Below, piece by piece: positions 55,041 to 63,687 of a stretch of 64,000 nt of DNA (position 1 is its first letter; every line of letters begins with the position of its first letter). The notes beneath the pieces were generated by a model. The model did not search any database, was not told the origin of the DNA, and saw only the letters and a list, made by a program, of their open reading frames with translations. This DNA is from an uncultured Sulfitobacter sp. (GTDB lineage: Bacteria > Pseudomonadota > Alphaproteobacteria > Rhodobacterales > Rhodobacteraceae). A program made the position numbers and the translations under genes. The stretch covers positions 109,764 through 173,763 of the forward strand of contig CAJJCJ010000001.1 of the NCBI GenBank assembly GCA_905182645.1, written 5' to 3'.

Positions 55041-55642
55041 GCGTAGGCCGCAATCTCTGATGCTATTTGATCGGCGGTGCGGTTGCCGTCAATCACGATG
55101 CACCGATCCGCGAATGTGTTGGCAATTGCCAGAAACCCGTGGCGCAGTGTTTCTTGAAAGCCAAGACCAAAATCTTCAAACCTATCTTCACCAGATTTAC
55201 GTGCCAAACCCCGTTCCAACGCAATGGTCGGGTCCATGTCGATGATGAACGTCATGTCCGGTTCGCGGCCAATCATTAGGGCGTGCAGCGCGTCCACCTT
55301 TGCTCGTAGATCCCCGCGGGTCGCGCCTTGATACACACGGGTACTATCGGCAAAGCGGTCACAAACGATCGTGCGTCCAGCGGCAAGTGCGGGCTCAATC
55401 GTCTTTTCCAAATGATCGCGGCGGGCAGCGGTGAACAACAACAGCTCTGTCTCGGCTGACCACCGATCTGGATCGCCAGTCAGCACAAGTTCACGAATTT
55501 GTTCGGCGCCTGTGCTGCCCCCAGGTTCGCGGGTCAAAATAACATCGTGCCCCAAAGCGCGGAGCTTTTCGACAAAGCGGCGCGACTGCGTGGACTTTCC
55601 CGACCCGTCGATGCCCTCAAATGTGATGAATCGCCCTGCCAT
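55037..55642 (-). CDS. tmk: Thymidylate kinase
   Basis: A 201-residue kinase making dTDP from dTMP. The P-loop is FEGIDGSGKSTQ, with LTREPGGSTGAEQIRELVL, the DRFADSTRVYQG block and a LID arginine region (ERGLARKSGEDRFE). It starts 9 bp after the D,D-carboxypeptidase stop and overlaps holB. Confidence 0.96.
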   Translation of the reverse strand: MAGRFITFEGIDGSGKSTQSRRFVEKLRALGHDVILTREPGGSTGAEQIRELVLTGDPDRWSAETELLLFTAARRDHLEKTIEPALAAGRTIVCDRFADSTRVYQGATRGDLRAKVDALHALMIGREPDMTFIIDMDPTIALERGLARKSGEDRFEDFGLGFQETLRHGFLAIANTFADRCIVIDGNRTADQIASEIAAYA

Positions 55643-55651
55643 CGGTCCGCT

Positions 55652-56830
55652 TTAGGCCGCGTCTTGGGCGGACGGGGCAAACCGTTGCCATAGCACCGTC
55701 GCTGCGGTGCGAAGCCGTTCAGTAAACCCGCCTGTTGCCACATCTCTGTCCGCAACAAGCGGCAAACGGGTTTCGGGCAAGCCGTCCAGTGTAATCACCA
55801 ATTCGCCAAGCTGTTGGCCTTGGGTGATGGGTGCAGTGAATGGTCCCTCATAAACTACCTCAGCAGAGATGCCGTTTGCCGTGCCCAAGATGGGGACAAG
55901 CAAAGATAGATCTTCAGCTACCGTCAAGCCAACGGTGGGTTGATCACCCATCCAGACGGCAGCGTCAGCTAATTTTGTACCAGCGCGCACGACGTCTTTT
56001 TGCGCAAATTGACGGAACGCCCATTTCACGAGCTTCTCGGCTTCTTGGGCCCGAGCAATGGCGGAGTCAAAGCCAGTGATAACAAAAATAATGCGGCGGT
56101 CACCTTGTTTGGCAGAACCCACAAGTCCGTAGCCAGCCTCAGAGGTATGGCCCGTTTTCAAGCCATCTGCGCCGATCCCAAGGCCCAGAAGCGGGTTGCG
56201 GTTCTGGCTATTCGACGGCGCGCGCCCATCAAATGCGAACTCTTGTTCGGCAAACAACGGATAGTAGGTCGGGAAATCTGCGATCAGTCGGTTCGCCAAG
56301 ATACCAAGGTCCTTCATCGACATCCGGTGACCGGCGGCAGGCCAGCCATTGGCGTTAACAAAAGTGGAATTCATCATACCCATTTCGCGTGCACGGTTGG
56401 TCATCATACGTGCAAATCCGGCCTCTGTTCCGTCAATTGATATGGCCTCGGCCAAAACAGTACTGGCGTCATTGCCCGACAGCACAATCACGCCGCGCAA
56501 TAAATCCTCGACAGAGATGCGTTCGCCAGCACGAAGGAACATGGTGCTGCCCCCGTAATTCATCGCGTGCTGGGACACGAGCAGCTTTTCGTCGATGCGC
56601 AGACGGCCATCTGCGACGGCCTCAAATGCCATATATATTGTCATCAATTTAGACATGGATGCAGGTGGTAGCGGGGTGTCAGCGTCCTTGGACAGTAATG
56701 TCGTGCCAGTCGTTTGGTCGATGACATAGGCCGCAGTGGCGCGTGTATCAAATGCTTGCGCCACTGCAGTTAGCGGCAACAAAGCGGTCAACACGGCGAT
56801 AAAAAACGCGCGGCGTAGGATCAACATCAT
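55652..56830 (-). CDS. D-alanyl-D-alanine carboxypeptidase
   Basis: A 392-residue penicillin-binding protein of the DacA/DacC type. After a signal peptide (FFIAVLTALLPLTAVAQA) it has SMSK (about 58-61), SGN (119-121) and KTG (226-228), the three active-site motifs. The C-terminal PBP5-like beta domain is present (GQQLGELVITLDGLPETRLP). It removes the terminal D-Ala of peptidoglycan stem peptides. Upstream by 21 bp is a SPOR-domain lipoprotein gene. Confidence 0.94.
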   Translation of the reverse strand: MMLILRRAFFIAVLTALLPLTAVAQAFDTRATAAYVIDQTTGTTLLSKDADTPLPPASMSKLMTIYMAFEAVADGRLRIDEKLLVSQHAMNYGGSTMFLRAGERISVEDLLRGVIVLSGNDASTVLAEAISIDGTEAGFARMMTNRAREMGMMNSTFVNANGWPAAGHRMSMKDLGILANRLIADFPTYYPLFAEQEFAFDGRAPSNSQNRNPLLGLGIGADGLKTGHTSEAGYGLVGSAKQGDRRIIFVITGFDSAIARAQEAEKLVKWAFRQFAQKDVVRAGTKLADAAVWMGDQPTVGLTVAEDLSLLVPILGTANGISAEVVYEGPFTAPITQGQQLGELVITLDGLPETRLPLVADRDVATGGFTERLRTAATVLWQRFAPSAQDAA

Positions 56831-56851
56831 GGTGCACCTCGGGTTGGGTCG

Positions 56852-57724
56852 TTAGTTTGTGACGAAATAGGCGTCAGTAAAGCCAAGCACTTTGACCTTA
56901 CCAAGAATAGTTGCGCGATCGGCTTGGGTCGGGGCTGGGCCCACGATGACACGCCAGAATTTGCGGCCTTGGCTTTCTTGCGCAAGCACGCGGGACGAAA
57001 TTCCGTCGCCACGTAGCCTTTCCGCAGTGCGGCGGGCATTTGCTTCGATACTGAAAATACCGATTTGGATAAACGGTTTGGTCAATGACGACGACGCAGT
57101 TGGTGTCGGTGTGGGAGCCGGTATTGGGGCCGACGCCACTACTTCGGCGGCATCAATCGCAGCTGCCGCACCCGCGATAGGATCAAGTGGCGTTCCGGCA
57201 ATGTTCGTTGGCGCATCAAAATCAGTGGTTGCCGCTATGACAGGTTCAACAGCGGCCTCTTCGCGGTTCAACGCAGTTACGTTCAAAGACGCAGGTGCGC
57301 CGGCCAAAAGTCCAAGCGCCTCTGCCGCGTCAGAACTAACTTGCAACGATGGGCCTGGATTTTCGCGTTCACGTCGGAACAATGCGCCAATGACAAACTT
57401 ACCGTTTGAGCTGTTGCGAATAATCACACGTTCGGGATCAGTTGCATCAGGGTGAGCCACCCAAACACCACCCAAAGACGGGCGACCATCCCAAAGTCCT
57501 TGATCAGTAAGCTGAAAAACGTCGGGAGCTTCGACGTCGCGGTTAACCAATTGCGTGCTGTTTTGATTTGCGGGGGTTGCGGTATCACCTGATGTGATGG
57601 CGCCAGGCGCAAGACTTGGCAGTGCGAATTTTCCGGTCTCGTCACAGGCGACAAGTCCGAATATAGCGGCCAAAGCAAACGACATACGTATTTGCTTTGA
57701 AAAGATAAAATTATAACCCATCAT
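56852..57724 (-). CDS. SPOR-domain lipoprotein (RlpA-related region)
   Basis: A 290-residue protein starting at ATG 57724 or 57721, with AGGGGC upstream. The signal peptide ends in a lipobox (FGLVAC), so it is likely a lipoprotein. The middle has a WVAHPDATDPERVIIRNSSNGKFVIGAL block, as in RlpA-like barrel proteins, and the last 70 residues are a SPOR domain (FIQIGIFSIEANARRTAERL) that binds denuded peptidoglycan at the septum. The lytic-transglycosylase DPBB active-site residues are not evident, so enzymatic activity is doubtful. Next to dacA-type gene, it fits envelope growth. Confidence 0.85.
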   Translation of the reverse strand: MMGYNFIFSKQIRMSFALAAIFGLVACDETGKFALPSLAPGAITSGDTATPANQNSTQLVNRDVEAPDVFQLTDQGLWDGRPSLGGVWVAHPDATDPERVIIRNSSNGKFVIGALFRRERENPGPSLQVSSDAAEALGLLAGAPASLNVTALNREEAAVEPVIAATTDFDAPTNIAGTPLDPIAGAAAAIDAAEVVASAPIPAPTPTPTASSSLTKPFIQIGIFSIEANARRTAERLRGDGISSRVLAQESQGRKFWRVIVGPAPTQADRATILGKVKVLGFTDAYFVTN

Positions 57725-57973
57725 TTTTGCCCCTAGTGATACCGTGTCCCGCTTTGCGCAGGATTGAACCTTAAGCTGGCTCATTTCCATATGATGTTTA
57801 TGCAATTTACGGCCTTCAATTTGAAGGGCCGCACGTCGCTGCGTCTGCTTTGAAAAGACCCTAACGCCCAACGGATTGTTTTGGAAGGGCAACGCCACAG
57901 ATGTCGGCGGATTTCCCCAAAGCATGTACGGTCTTTCCGAATCACAAATGCCCCGCTATGAGGTCATTGCTGC

Positions 57974-58063
57974 GGAGGTTTGGCAGAGTGGTCGAATGCA
58001 CCGGTCTTGAAAACCGACGAGGGTGAAAGTCCTCCCAGGGTTCGAATCCCTTCGTCTCTGCCA
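57974..58063 (+). tRNA. tRNA-Ser-like gene (anticodon TGA) with mispaired stems
   Basis: A 90-nt class II tRNA shape with anticodon TGA (58008-58010), variable arm and CCA. Three stems carry a mismatch: acceptor T57980 x C58053, anticodon stem C58001 x A58017 and T stem C58036 x T58052; three acceptor pairs are G:U, including the terminal one. It may be a degenerate copy or a gene whose 3' part was swapped when an element entered. It borders the accessory region. Confidence 0.72.
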
Positions 58064-58400
58064 CCACCCCTATATTGCTATAATCACCAGTAAAATAAGG
58101 GGTTTGTGGTTGTGAGTTTGGGGGATTACTCACACGCTTAACTCACACGCTTAACTCACACGTTCAGCACAGACCTGTTTTGATGAACTCAAAGACACTG
58201 CTTGAGAAGCTCATGGTTGTTCGCCCGATTCTTAGCTTCTTCGATAAGAGCCAAAGGCTCGACGGGCTTTAGCCCTATAATCAGACTAACAGCCCTAGTC
58301 AGACCAATGATTAGCACACACCCTTACACAACCTGATACGTGTTATCCCCTCTGACACCACAGCCCCTGCATACGGCTCTCTGACGTACCTCATGGGTGG
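58064..58400. other. Gene-free stretch after tRNA-Ser with short repeats and hairpins
   Basis: No convincing gene. It holds a 13-bp unit ACTCACACGCTTA repeated at 58128, 58141 and, with two changes, 58154. It also holds two short hairpins, GAGCC/GGCTC (58247-58260) and GGGCT/AGCCC (58264-58276). Probably a junction region of an integrated element. Confidence 0.5.
58128..58166. repeat. 13-bp tandem repeat, three units
   Basis: ACTCACACGCTTA occurs twice exactly and a third time as ACTCACACGTTCA, directly downstream of the tRNA-Ser-like gene. Could be an attachment or protein-binding array. Confidence 0.75.
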
Positions 58401-58613
58401 TTGTGTGGTTGGCGGAAGCCTGTTCTCAACCTGATAGCAGCTTGCTGCTCTGCGACAGCGACTGCTTATGAGCAAATACTGCTGAATTACAGACACAGTA
58501 TCTTGGGTCATGGCAAAAGGACTGATGCTGACAACTACGGAGAAGGGGAGTTGTTGCGATACCTCTTGGAAGAACTGATGAAGGCTGATGCTTTGACGCA
58601 TTGGGGTAACTGA
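58401..58613 (+). CDS. Short ORF, possible gene remnant
   Basis: 70 codons from TTG 58401, with no ribosome site. The C-terminal half (GEGELLRYLLEELMKADALT) looks like a real protein helix, so this may be the end of a lost gene. Function unknown; could be chance. Confidence 0.25.
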   Translation: MCGWRKPVLNLIAACCSATATAYEQILLNYRHSILGHGKRTDADNYGEGELLRYLLEELMKADALTHWGN

Positions 58614-58960
58614 TGCGGGTTTAGTATTTTCTATATTCTGGGGAAACGACACCAAACCAAATCTTTACCTTGGATACCCACCTGCATAACGGGCCAACCC
58701 AATTCATCCCGCTATGATCTGGAGGGTCCCATTGCCTTCGACAGACCGCAAGTGCCCCCCGCGTCTGTCTAGGTTGCGATGCCTACGTCCTGAAAGCATG
58801 CGTCTGGCACGAGGGGGGGCGGCCTGTGGCAAAGGCGAAAACATAAGTTAGTATTGTATTGATACCAATCGATCACTTTGATAATATGATTTAAACAATG
58901 AGTGTGTAAGTCCGCGCAGAACAAGCGGGCATACGACACCATGGTGACACATCTTAAATC

Positions 58961-59155
58961 TTTAGAGAGACGATCCGCAATCATCGGGTCAAACTGCATC
59001 GGCTTTATGAGCAATATCTGCGCGCACGCAAAGGCGCACCTCGCGCACAGATAGAAGCAGCAATCACCACATATATCGCCCGCTGGACTGGCTGGGTTAC
59101 TGGAGGACTACATGGGACGTTTCAATTGGATCTGGCGGACGCTGCGCACCCTTAG
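58961..59155 (+). pseudogene. Short ORF remnant without a start codon
   Basis: A plus-strand frame with RNHRVKLHRLYEQYLRARKG and IEAAITTYIARWTGWVTGGL, ending at TAG 59153. It looks protein-like but has no start codon after an upstream stop; it is probably the tail of a disrupted accessory gene. It overlaps the next ORF. Confidence 0.3.
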
Positions 59156-59309
59156 CGTGATTATGTGCGCTGTGTGCGTGCCTGGACGCGCACAGCCTTC
59201 TCCTGACGCCTGGACGCTACCAGAGAATCGTCAGCTGGGTGCTGCACGTCGACTAGTACTGGATGTAGGTTACGATGGGGATGCTTATGATGTGATGGGG
59301 ATAATCTAA
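59112..59309 (+). CDS. Small ORF with signal-like N-terminus
   Basis: 65 codons from ATG 59112, with GGAGG 5 bp upstream. A short hydrophobic segment (LRTLSVIMCAVCVPGRA) could serve as export signal. I do not recognise it. It overlaps the end of the preceding remnant, a layout used by some phage lysis gene pairs, but there is no firm evidence for that. Confidence 0.35.
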   Translation: MGRFNWIWRTLRTLSVIMCAVCVPGRAQPSPDAWTLPENRQLGAARRLVLDVGYDGDAYDVMGII

Positions 59310-59547
59310 TGGAGTGTGGGATTGCACCAATGATTAGCGGCTACGATCATAAGTCATACCACAACTAGTAACTACTGACCATAATAGCACATGCATCGGA
59401 TTGCGAAGACGGTGTCGGGCTTAAACTACACCCCGGTCGCGACGCCACGGGAACGTTCGACCAAAATATATGGGCTTTGCTTTCACAATGGAAAACACTG
59501 ATATACGCGGCGTCCCTTAGCGTGGCGTAACGTACGACTATTATATA
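59310..59547. other. Stretch without genes before the adhesin remnant
   Basis: No open frame of note. The adhesin's missing N-terminal part should have lain here or further upstream, but no recognisable piece of it remains. Confidence 0.5.
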
Positions 59548-61248
59548 GTGGCAATTGATACCACAGCCCCGACGGTGACCTTCAGCCCAGCTAACGGCAC
59601 AACTGATGTCTCCTCATCATCGAACATCACGCTGACCTTCGACGAGGCCATACGGAAGACGGATGACACGGAGTTAACGGACCTGAACGTCGATACACTC
59701 ATTACCCTTAAGAGCACAGATGCCAGCGTGGGACAGACATCGACTTTGACGCCACCATCAGCGGCAACGTAATTACCATCAACCCGACCAGCGACTTCAG
59801 TTCGGCTCAAGTGGTATATGTGGCAATTGGCGCCACTGTTGAAGACGCCGCCGACAATGCGATTACTGCAGCGAGTGCAACGTTTACCGCGGTTGCAATT
59901 GATACCACAGCCCCAACGGTGGCTCTGTCTGGCCCGACTGACATCGTAACTGATGCCTTCACCGTCACAGCGACCTTCTCGGAGAACGTTGTTGGCTTCG
60001 AGCTGGGTGACATCACGGTTACAAACGGGACGGCTTCTGCCCTAGTTGCAGACGACGCACTAGAATATACCTTCACAGTGACACCAAAACTAGGGACAAC
60101 TGTGTCTGTTTCGATTAGCGCTGGTGTTGCGGATGATCAGCGGGTAATGCCAATACAGCATCCAACACACTGTCGGTTCAAGCGGGCAGTCCGGAGTCTT
60201 ATTTCGCCGAACAGGAAGCGGAAATCAAAGCTATCATCACCCAAGATGCTACACGCAGCCTGACTAGCACACTTTCCTCAAACCAACGGATGACCAGAGG
60301 CGCACGCTCGCGTTTCATTGGCAGCCGTAACCAAGGCGATGGTGATGGCGCAGGCTTGGCCACCCGTAACAACGTGCCGTTTGATGTTGATGGAACCTTT
60401 GACCTCGCTGACGAAACGCTCAGCACCAAGGGTACGTTCTTCGGCCAGACTGGCAACGTGGAGGGCACAGAACGACGTCTCGTCTTTGGTAACTTTGATG
60501 TGCAGCGTGACGGGGACACAGGCTCAACCACGGCAACACTGACGGGTCGGGTCGCATGGGAACAGATGATCTCAGACGACACGATGCTGGGCTACTTCGT
60601 AGGCGGTGAACTGGCTGATAGTAACATTAGCGGTGCCTTTGAGGGATCACAGACACGTGTCGCAGCCACTGCCGGTGGTTATGCCGTGCGTGCACTGAGT
60701 GAGACGCTGTTTGCTGATGGCTTCATCTCGATTGGCGCGGGTCGTAACAATCTGGAAATGGCTGATGACGTGCTGGCCTTGGACCAGCTACTTACACCAC
60801 ACGCACAGCAACTGTGGGCGGCGCACTGACAGGTGTCTATGCCTATGAACGCTACGAGCTGCGTCCAGAGTTGGCCTTCAGCTACGGCAAGACATGGATT
60901 GGTGATGTAGGCTTTACGGGTGTTGCTTACGGTTTGACCGACGATACACTGAGTTTGGATGCGGGCAACGTATCTATTGCAAACCTGACGCTGCGGCCCG
61001 AGATCGTTTGGGCATTGGACGCAGAGATGGTTGCAGACAGTAACGCGCAGCTGTCGTTTGCGCCACGCTTGATCTGCGAGCGTACAACCACAGCGACCAC
61101 AACCCAAGACTGTGGCACTGGTGCTGAGATCGGGCTGAGCAGCAACTCAGAGGATGGGCTAAGTTCTGCAAACATCCGCTTCGTTGTGGACCGCGTGGGC
61201 AACAGCAGACGCTCAAACGTGGTGTTCAACCTCGAACACAGGTTCTGA
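59548..61248 (+). pseudogene. Decayed autotransporter adhesin (Ig-like repeats, beta-barrel)
   Basis: Remnant of a large surface protein in several frames. Two bacterial Ig-like domains are visible (AIDTTAPTVTFSPANGTTDV; AIDTTAPTVALSGPTDIVTD), then a linker (ESYFAEQEAEIKAIITQDATRSL), then a C-terminal autotransporter-like barrel that ends in phenylalanine (FNLEHRF). The N-terminus is absent. Indels break it near 59730 (between the two Ig domains), at 60138 (a lost G; ADDAAGNANTASN would be restored) and at about 60785-60800 (two inserted bases). Intact relatives export repeats that bind surfaces. It is not functional. Confidence 0.85.
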
Positions 61249-61361
61249 TCACCACTTAAGCAAACAGGGGGCGGCTTTCGGGTCGCCCTTTTGCATTGAG
61301 CAGCCCGTCCATGTGCTCAGTATTCAGGTGCTTCAGGGCTGGGCTGGAGCCATTACGCAAT

Positions 61362-61718
61362 CTATTGGGTGTCATTCATCAAAGGCGTTGCTCTGACTTG
61401 TTTGGTTCTCTGGTTAATGCGCTGACGGCTAAAGTACGCCCTAAAGTAACTCTTGGTCTTATTGTCCTTCAGACGGATTGAATGAAGCCGTGGGTTCTTG
61501 TTCTTGTAGAACGGCCCTAGCTCCTTCTCTCGTAGGCATGAGAGACAGCATGTGAAGTAGGTTTCCCCATCGTAGTAAGGCTTAGAGCGACAGTTCTTGA
61601 TGATGCAGGTCTTGAGATATGGGAGGTGCCAAGGATGCTTACGATCACGGTGGCTGATCTTATTCTGTTGGGCAGCTTGAGTTGATTTACCACTGCTTGG
61701 TCGGTCGTCATTAGACAT
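61362..61718 (-). CDS. Small cysteine-rich protein, phage/plasmid-like
   Basis: 118 residues, starting at ATG 61718. Cysteines at CIIKNC and CCLSCLRE could bind a zinc ion. The rest is basic and Lys/Arg/Tyr-rich, in codon use like the neighbouring HNH and recombinase genes and unlike the chromosome. Not recognised; possibly a DNA-related accessory protein. Confidence 0.55.
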   Translation of the reverse strand: MSNDDRPSSGKSTQAAQQNKISHRDRKHPWHLPYLKTCIIKNCRSKPYYDGETYFTCCLSCLREKELGPFYKNKNPRLHSIRLKDNKTKSYFRAYFSRQRINQRTKQVRATPLMNDTQ

Positions 61719-62087
61719 AGGTATGGTGTCCTTCTTGAGGCTGTATTTATGATTGTTGCTGTGAGGGTGTGTTACACGTAATATTATTGCGTAGATAACT
61801 TAAGACCTACGACACAATAAGTTGTAGCAATTTCAGATGGTTAGTTCTTTAGGCTGATATTGGGATAGCCTAAGCATCAGAGTAACCACTCTGGAATCGA
61901 AAGCGGTTATTTGGGGAAGCTCATTGAATAACAGTTGATTATCTGCAGGAGGGCTGCTTTTTTGGCTCCCTCGCGCCACTATTTATTTTGATATTAGGGT
62001 AGCTTTATGGGGTCTGTATCCATTAAGTCACTGTTTATAAGTGATAATTCGATATTTCCACGGTGGTGTCTCTAATTCCTACGGTGG
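61719..62087. other. AT-rich stretch without genes
   Basis: About 370 bases of low GC. Contains a short GAGGG/CCCTC hairpin near 61947-61971 and two near-identical blocks CCACGGTGG and CTACGGTGG (about 62057-62088). No gene seen. Confidence 0.5.
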
Positions 62088-62597
62088 CTATCCAGCATTA
62101 AAGAACTCACCATGCAGCTTCTTGCCTAGATCAACGTAGGCTTTGTGCGCTTGCTCAGGGGTCTCATGCAGCCCTAAGTAATGATCCACTCCGTCAGACT
62201 GAACCTTAGCTTTCCACTTACCTGTAGGCTTGTTGTAGCTAACTCCCTTGTAGCCACTGGTATTACGACAGCTACGACCAACATTCAGCTTATTCTGTTG
62301 TGGCGTACACAGGCGCAGGTTCCAGAAGGTATTGTTACTGCGATCAGCATCTATGTGATCCACGACAAGATCATCTACAGGGAATGAACCATAGTGATAG
62401 AGCAATGCCAGTCTATGCTCCTTGTGTCTCTTTCCAGCTATAACGATGTAGCGGTAATTACTGTCGGTTAGATCACCTGCTCTCGTGCCGATACGTCTGA
62501 CCTGTGAGTGCTTCAGCCAAGTGAAGTGACCAGTGTCATAGTCGTAGGAAAGTAGGTCTTTAAGTTCTTCTTGAGTCAGTTCGTTCTTGTGGGCCAT
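62088..62597 (-). CDS. HNH endonuclease with AP2 DNA-binding domain
   Basis: A 169-residue protein. An HNH nuclease core spans about 61-93 (HRLALLYHYG..., VVDHIDADRSNNTFWNLR), and an AP2/ERF domain follows at about 114-165 (SGYKGVSYNKPTGKWKAKV, then EQAHKAYVDLGKKLHGEF). This pairing is known from phage and homing endonucleases. ATG 62597 has AGGAAG about 6 bp upstream. It is probably a selfish or phage-derived gene. Confidence 0.88.
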   Translation of the reverse strand: MAHKNELTQEELKDLLSYDYDTGHFTWLKHSQVRRIGTRAGDLTDSNYRYIVIAGKRHKEHRLALLYHYGSFPVDDLVVDHIDADRSNNTFWNLRLCTPQQNKLNVGRSCRNTSGYKGVSYNKPTGKWKAKVQSDGVDHYLGLHETPEQAHKAYVDLGKKLHGEFFNAG

Positions 62598-62833
62598 GAT
62601 TAGGCTTCCTTTGAGTAGGGCGCAGCCATACGACTGCTTTAAGTTATGTTGTTGGAGATTGTTTATGTGACTTCGTCACGAGGAGATTTGTGGGGACAGG
62701 CGTCCCTTTGGGTACACTCTGGGTGAACACTCAGATTGTTGTGTATTCTGTGCATACAGGGTTGTGTAACCACTTAATGAACGCTAATGTGTACGTAGTC
62801 TTAGAATCAAAATGTACACAAAGGAGCTACAAC
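62598..62833. promoter_or_regulatory. Divergent control region between HNH gene and recombinase
   Basis: Contains a palindromic CTGT-GCAT-ACAG (62748-62759) and a 7-bp inverted repeat TGTGTAC (62788-62794) / GTACACA (62814-62820) ending right at the recombinase ribosome site AAGGAG (62821-62826). Likely an operator or a recombination site. Confidence 0.5.
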
Positions 62834-63373
62834 ATGCCTAAATATGGTTACGCAAGAGTTTCATCGCTCTCACAGTCTACTGAAATACAGGTTGATGCTT
62901 TAACTGCTGCTGGCTGTACTGTTGTACGACAAGAGAAAGTCTCTGGTAGATCAACTGAGGGCAGGGACGAACTGGCAACCATCTTAGAGTTCATGTCTGA
63001 GGGTGACAGCCTGTGTGTTCATAAGATCGACAGACTTGGTCGCAACACCAGAGACGTACTTAACCTTGTGCATCAGATCACAGAGAAGGGTTGCTCGTTA
63101 CAGGTACTAGAGCCAGCTATTGATACCAGTGGCCCTATGGGAACTATGATGCTGACTGTTCTTGGTATGGTCTCTGAGATGGAACTGGGGTTCATCAAGG
63201 AACGTCAGAGGGCAGGTATTGAAGCTGCTAAGGCTAAGGGTGTCTACAAGGGACGACCATCAAGTCTAGATCACGACAAGATCAAGGAACTACATGCTCA
63301 AGGCATGGGTGCTACTGCTATAGCCAGAGAGCTAGGTTGTAGTCGTGGTGCTGTCTATAAAGCTGTTGCCTAA
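62834..63373 (+). CDS. Serine recombinase (resolvase/invertase family)
   Basis: A 179-residue site-specific recombinase. The start is ATG 62834, with AAGGAG 7 bp upstream; the frame opens earlier at 62690. The catalytic serine is near residue 10 (YARVSS), with KIDRLGRNTRD and the long helix region (SEMELGFIKERQRAGIEAAKAKG). A C-terminal helix-turn-helix (IARELGCSRGAVYKAV) binds DNA. It could resolve plasmid multimers or transposon cointegrates, or invert DNA; the partner site is unknown. Composition is low in GC and foreign to the chromosome. Confidence 0.93.
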   Translation: MPKYGYARVSSLSQSTEIQVDALTAAGCTVVRQEKVSGRSTEGRDELATILEFMSEGDSLCVHKIDRLGRNTRDVLNLVHQITEKGCSLQVLEPAIDTSGPMGTMMLTVLGMVSEMELGFIKERQRAGIEAAKAKGVYKGRPSSLDHDKIKELHAQGMGATAIARELGCSRGAVYKAVA

Positions 63374-63687
63374 CGCTAGTCCGTATAAGCCTCACTGAGC
63401 GTTGTTAATCCTTAGGCTATCTGATGTTGTTGATATCCTTAGATGCTACTCAGTGGCCCTGTGAGAGGCTCTCAGATAGAACGTGGAACCCCTATTTTAT
63501 GGGGGGATTTTTCCGTTAGGTCCGTTATCCACCTACAAATCCAAAGCAAAGAAATACTTTTGACCTCTCCAGTAATCAACAGGGGGGTCTACCTGAGCTT
63601 TGACTTCAATTGCCTTGCTATTTCTACGACAAAAACCAGTATTTCAAAATACCGTTAGCCGAATTCGGCCATTGGGGTTATTCCCTA
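63374..63687. other. Stretch without genes between recombinase and IS
   Basis: Contains the palindrome TGAGAG-G-CTCTCA (63462-63474) and a short CCCC/GGGG hairpin with a T-rich tail (63489-63511) that may end the recombinase transcript. Nothing else is seen. Confidence 0.5.

Noticed and set aside
58128..58166. CRISPR-like array
   Set aside because: Units are only 13 bp and directly adjacent, with no spacers, and no cas genes are present.
58311..58655. Minus-strand ORF of 114 codons
   Set aside because: No ribosome site and mixed composition; the plus-strand frame at 58401-58613 looks slightly more protein-like, though also weak.
62748..62759. LexA (SOS) box CTGT-N4-ACAG
   Set aside because: Spacing is too short for the gammaproteobacterial box, and alphaproteobacterial LexA sites have a different form (GTTC repeats).
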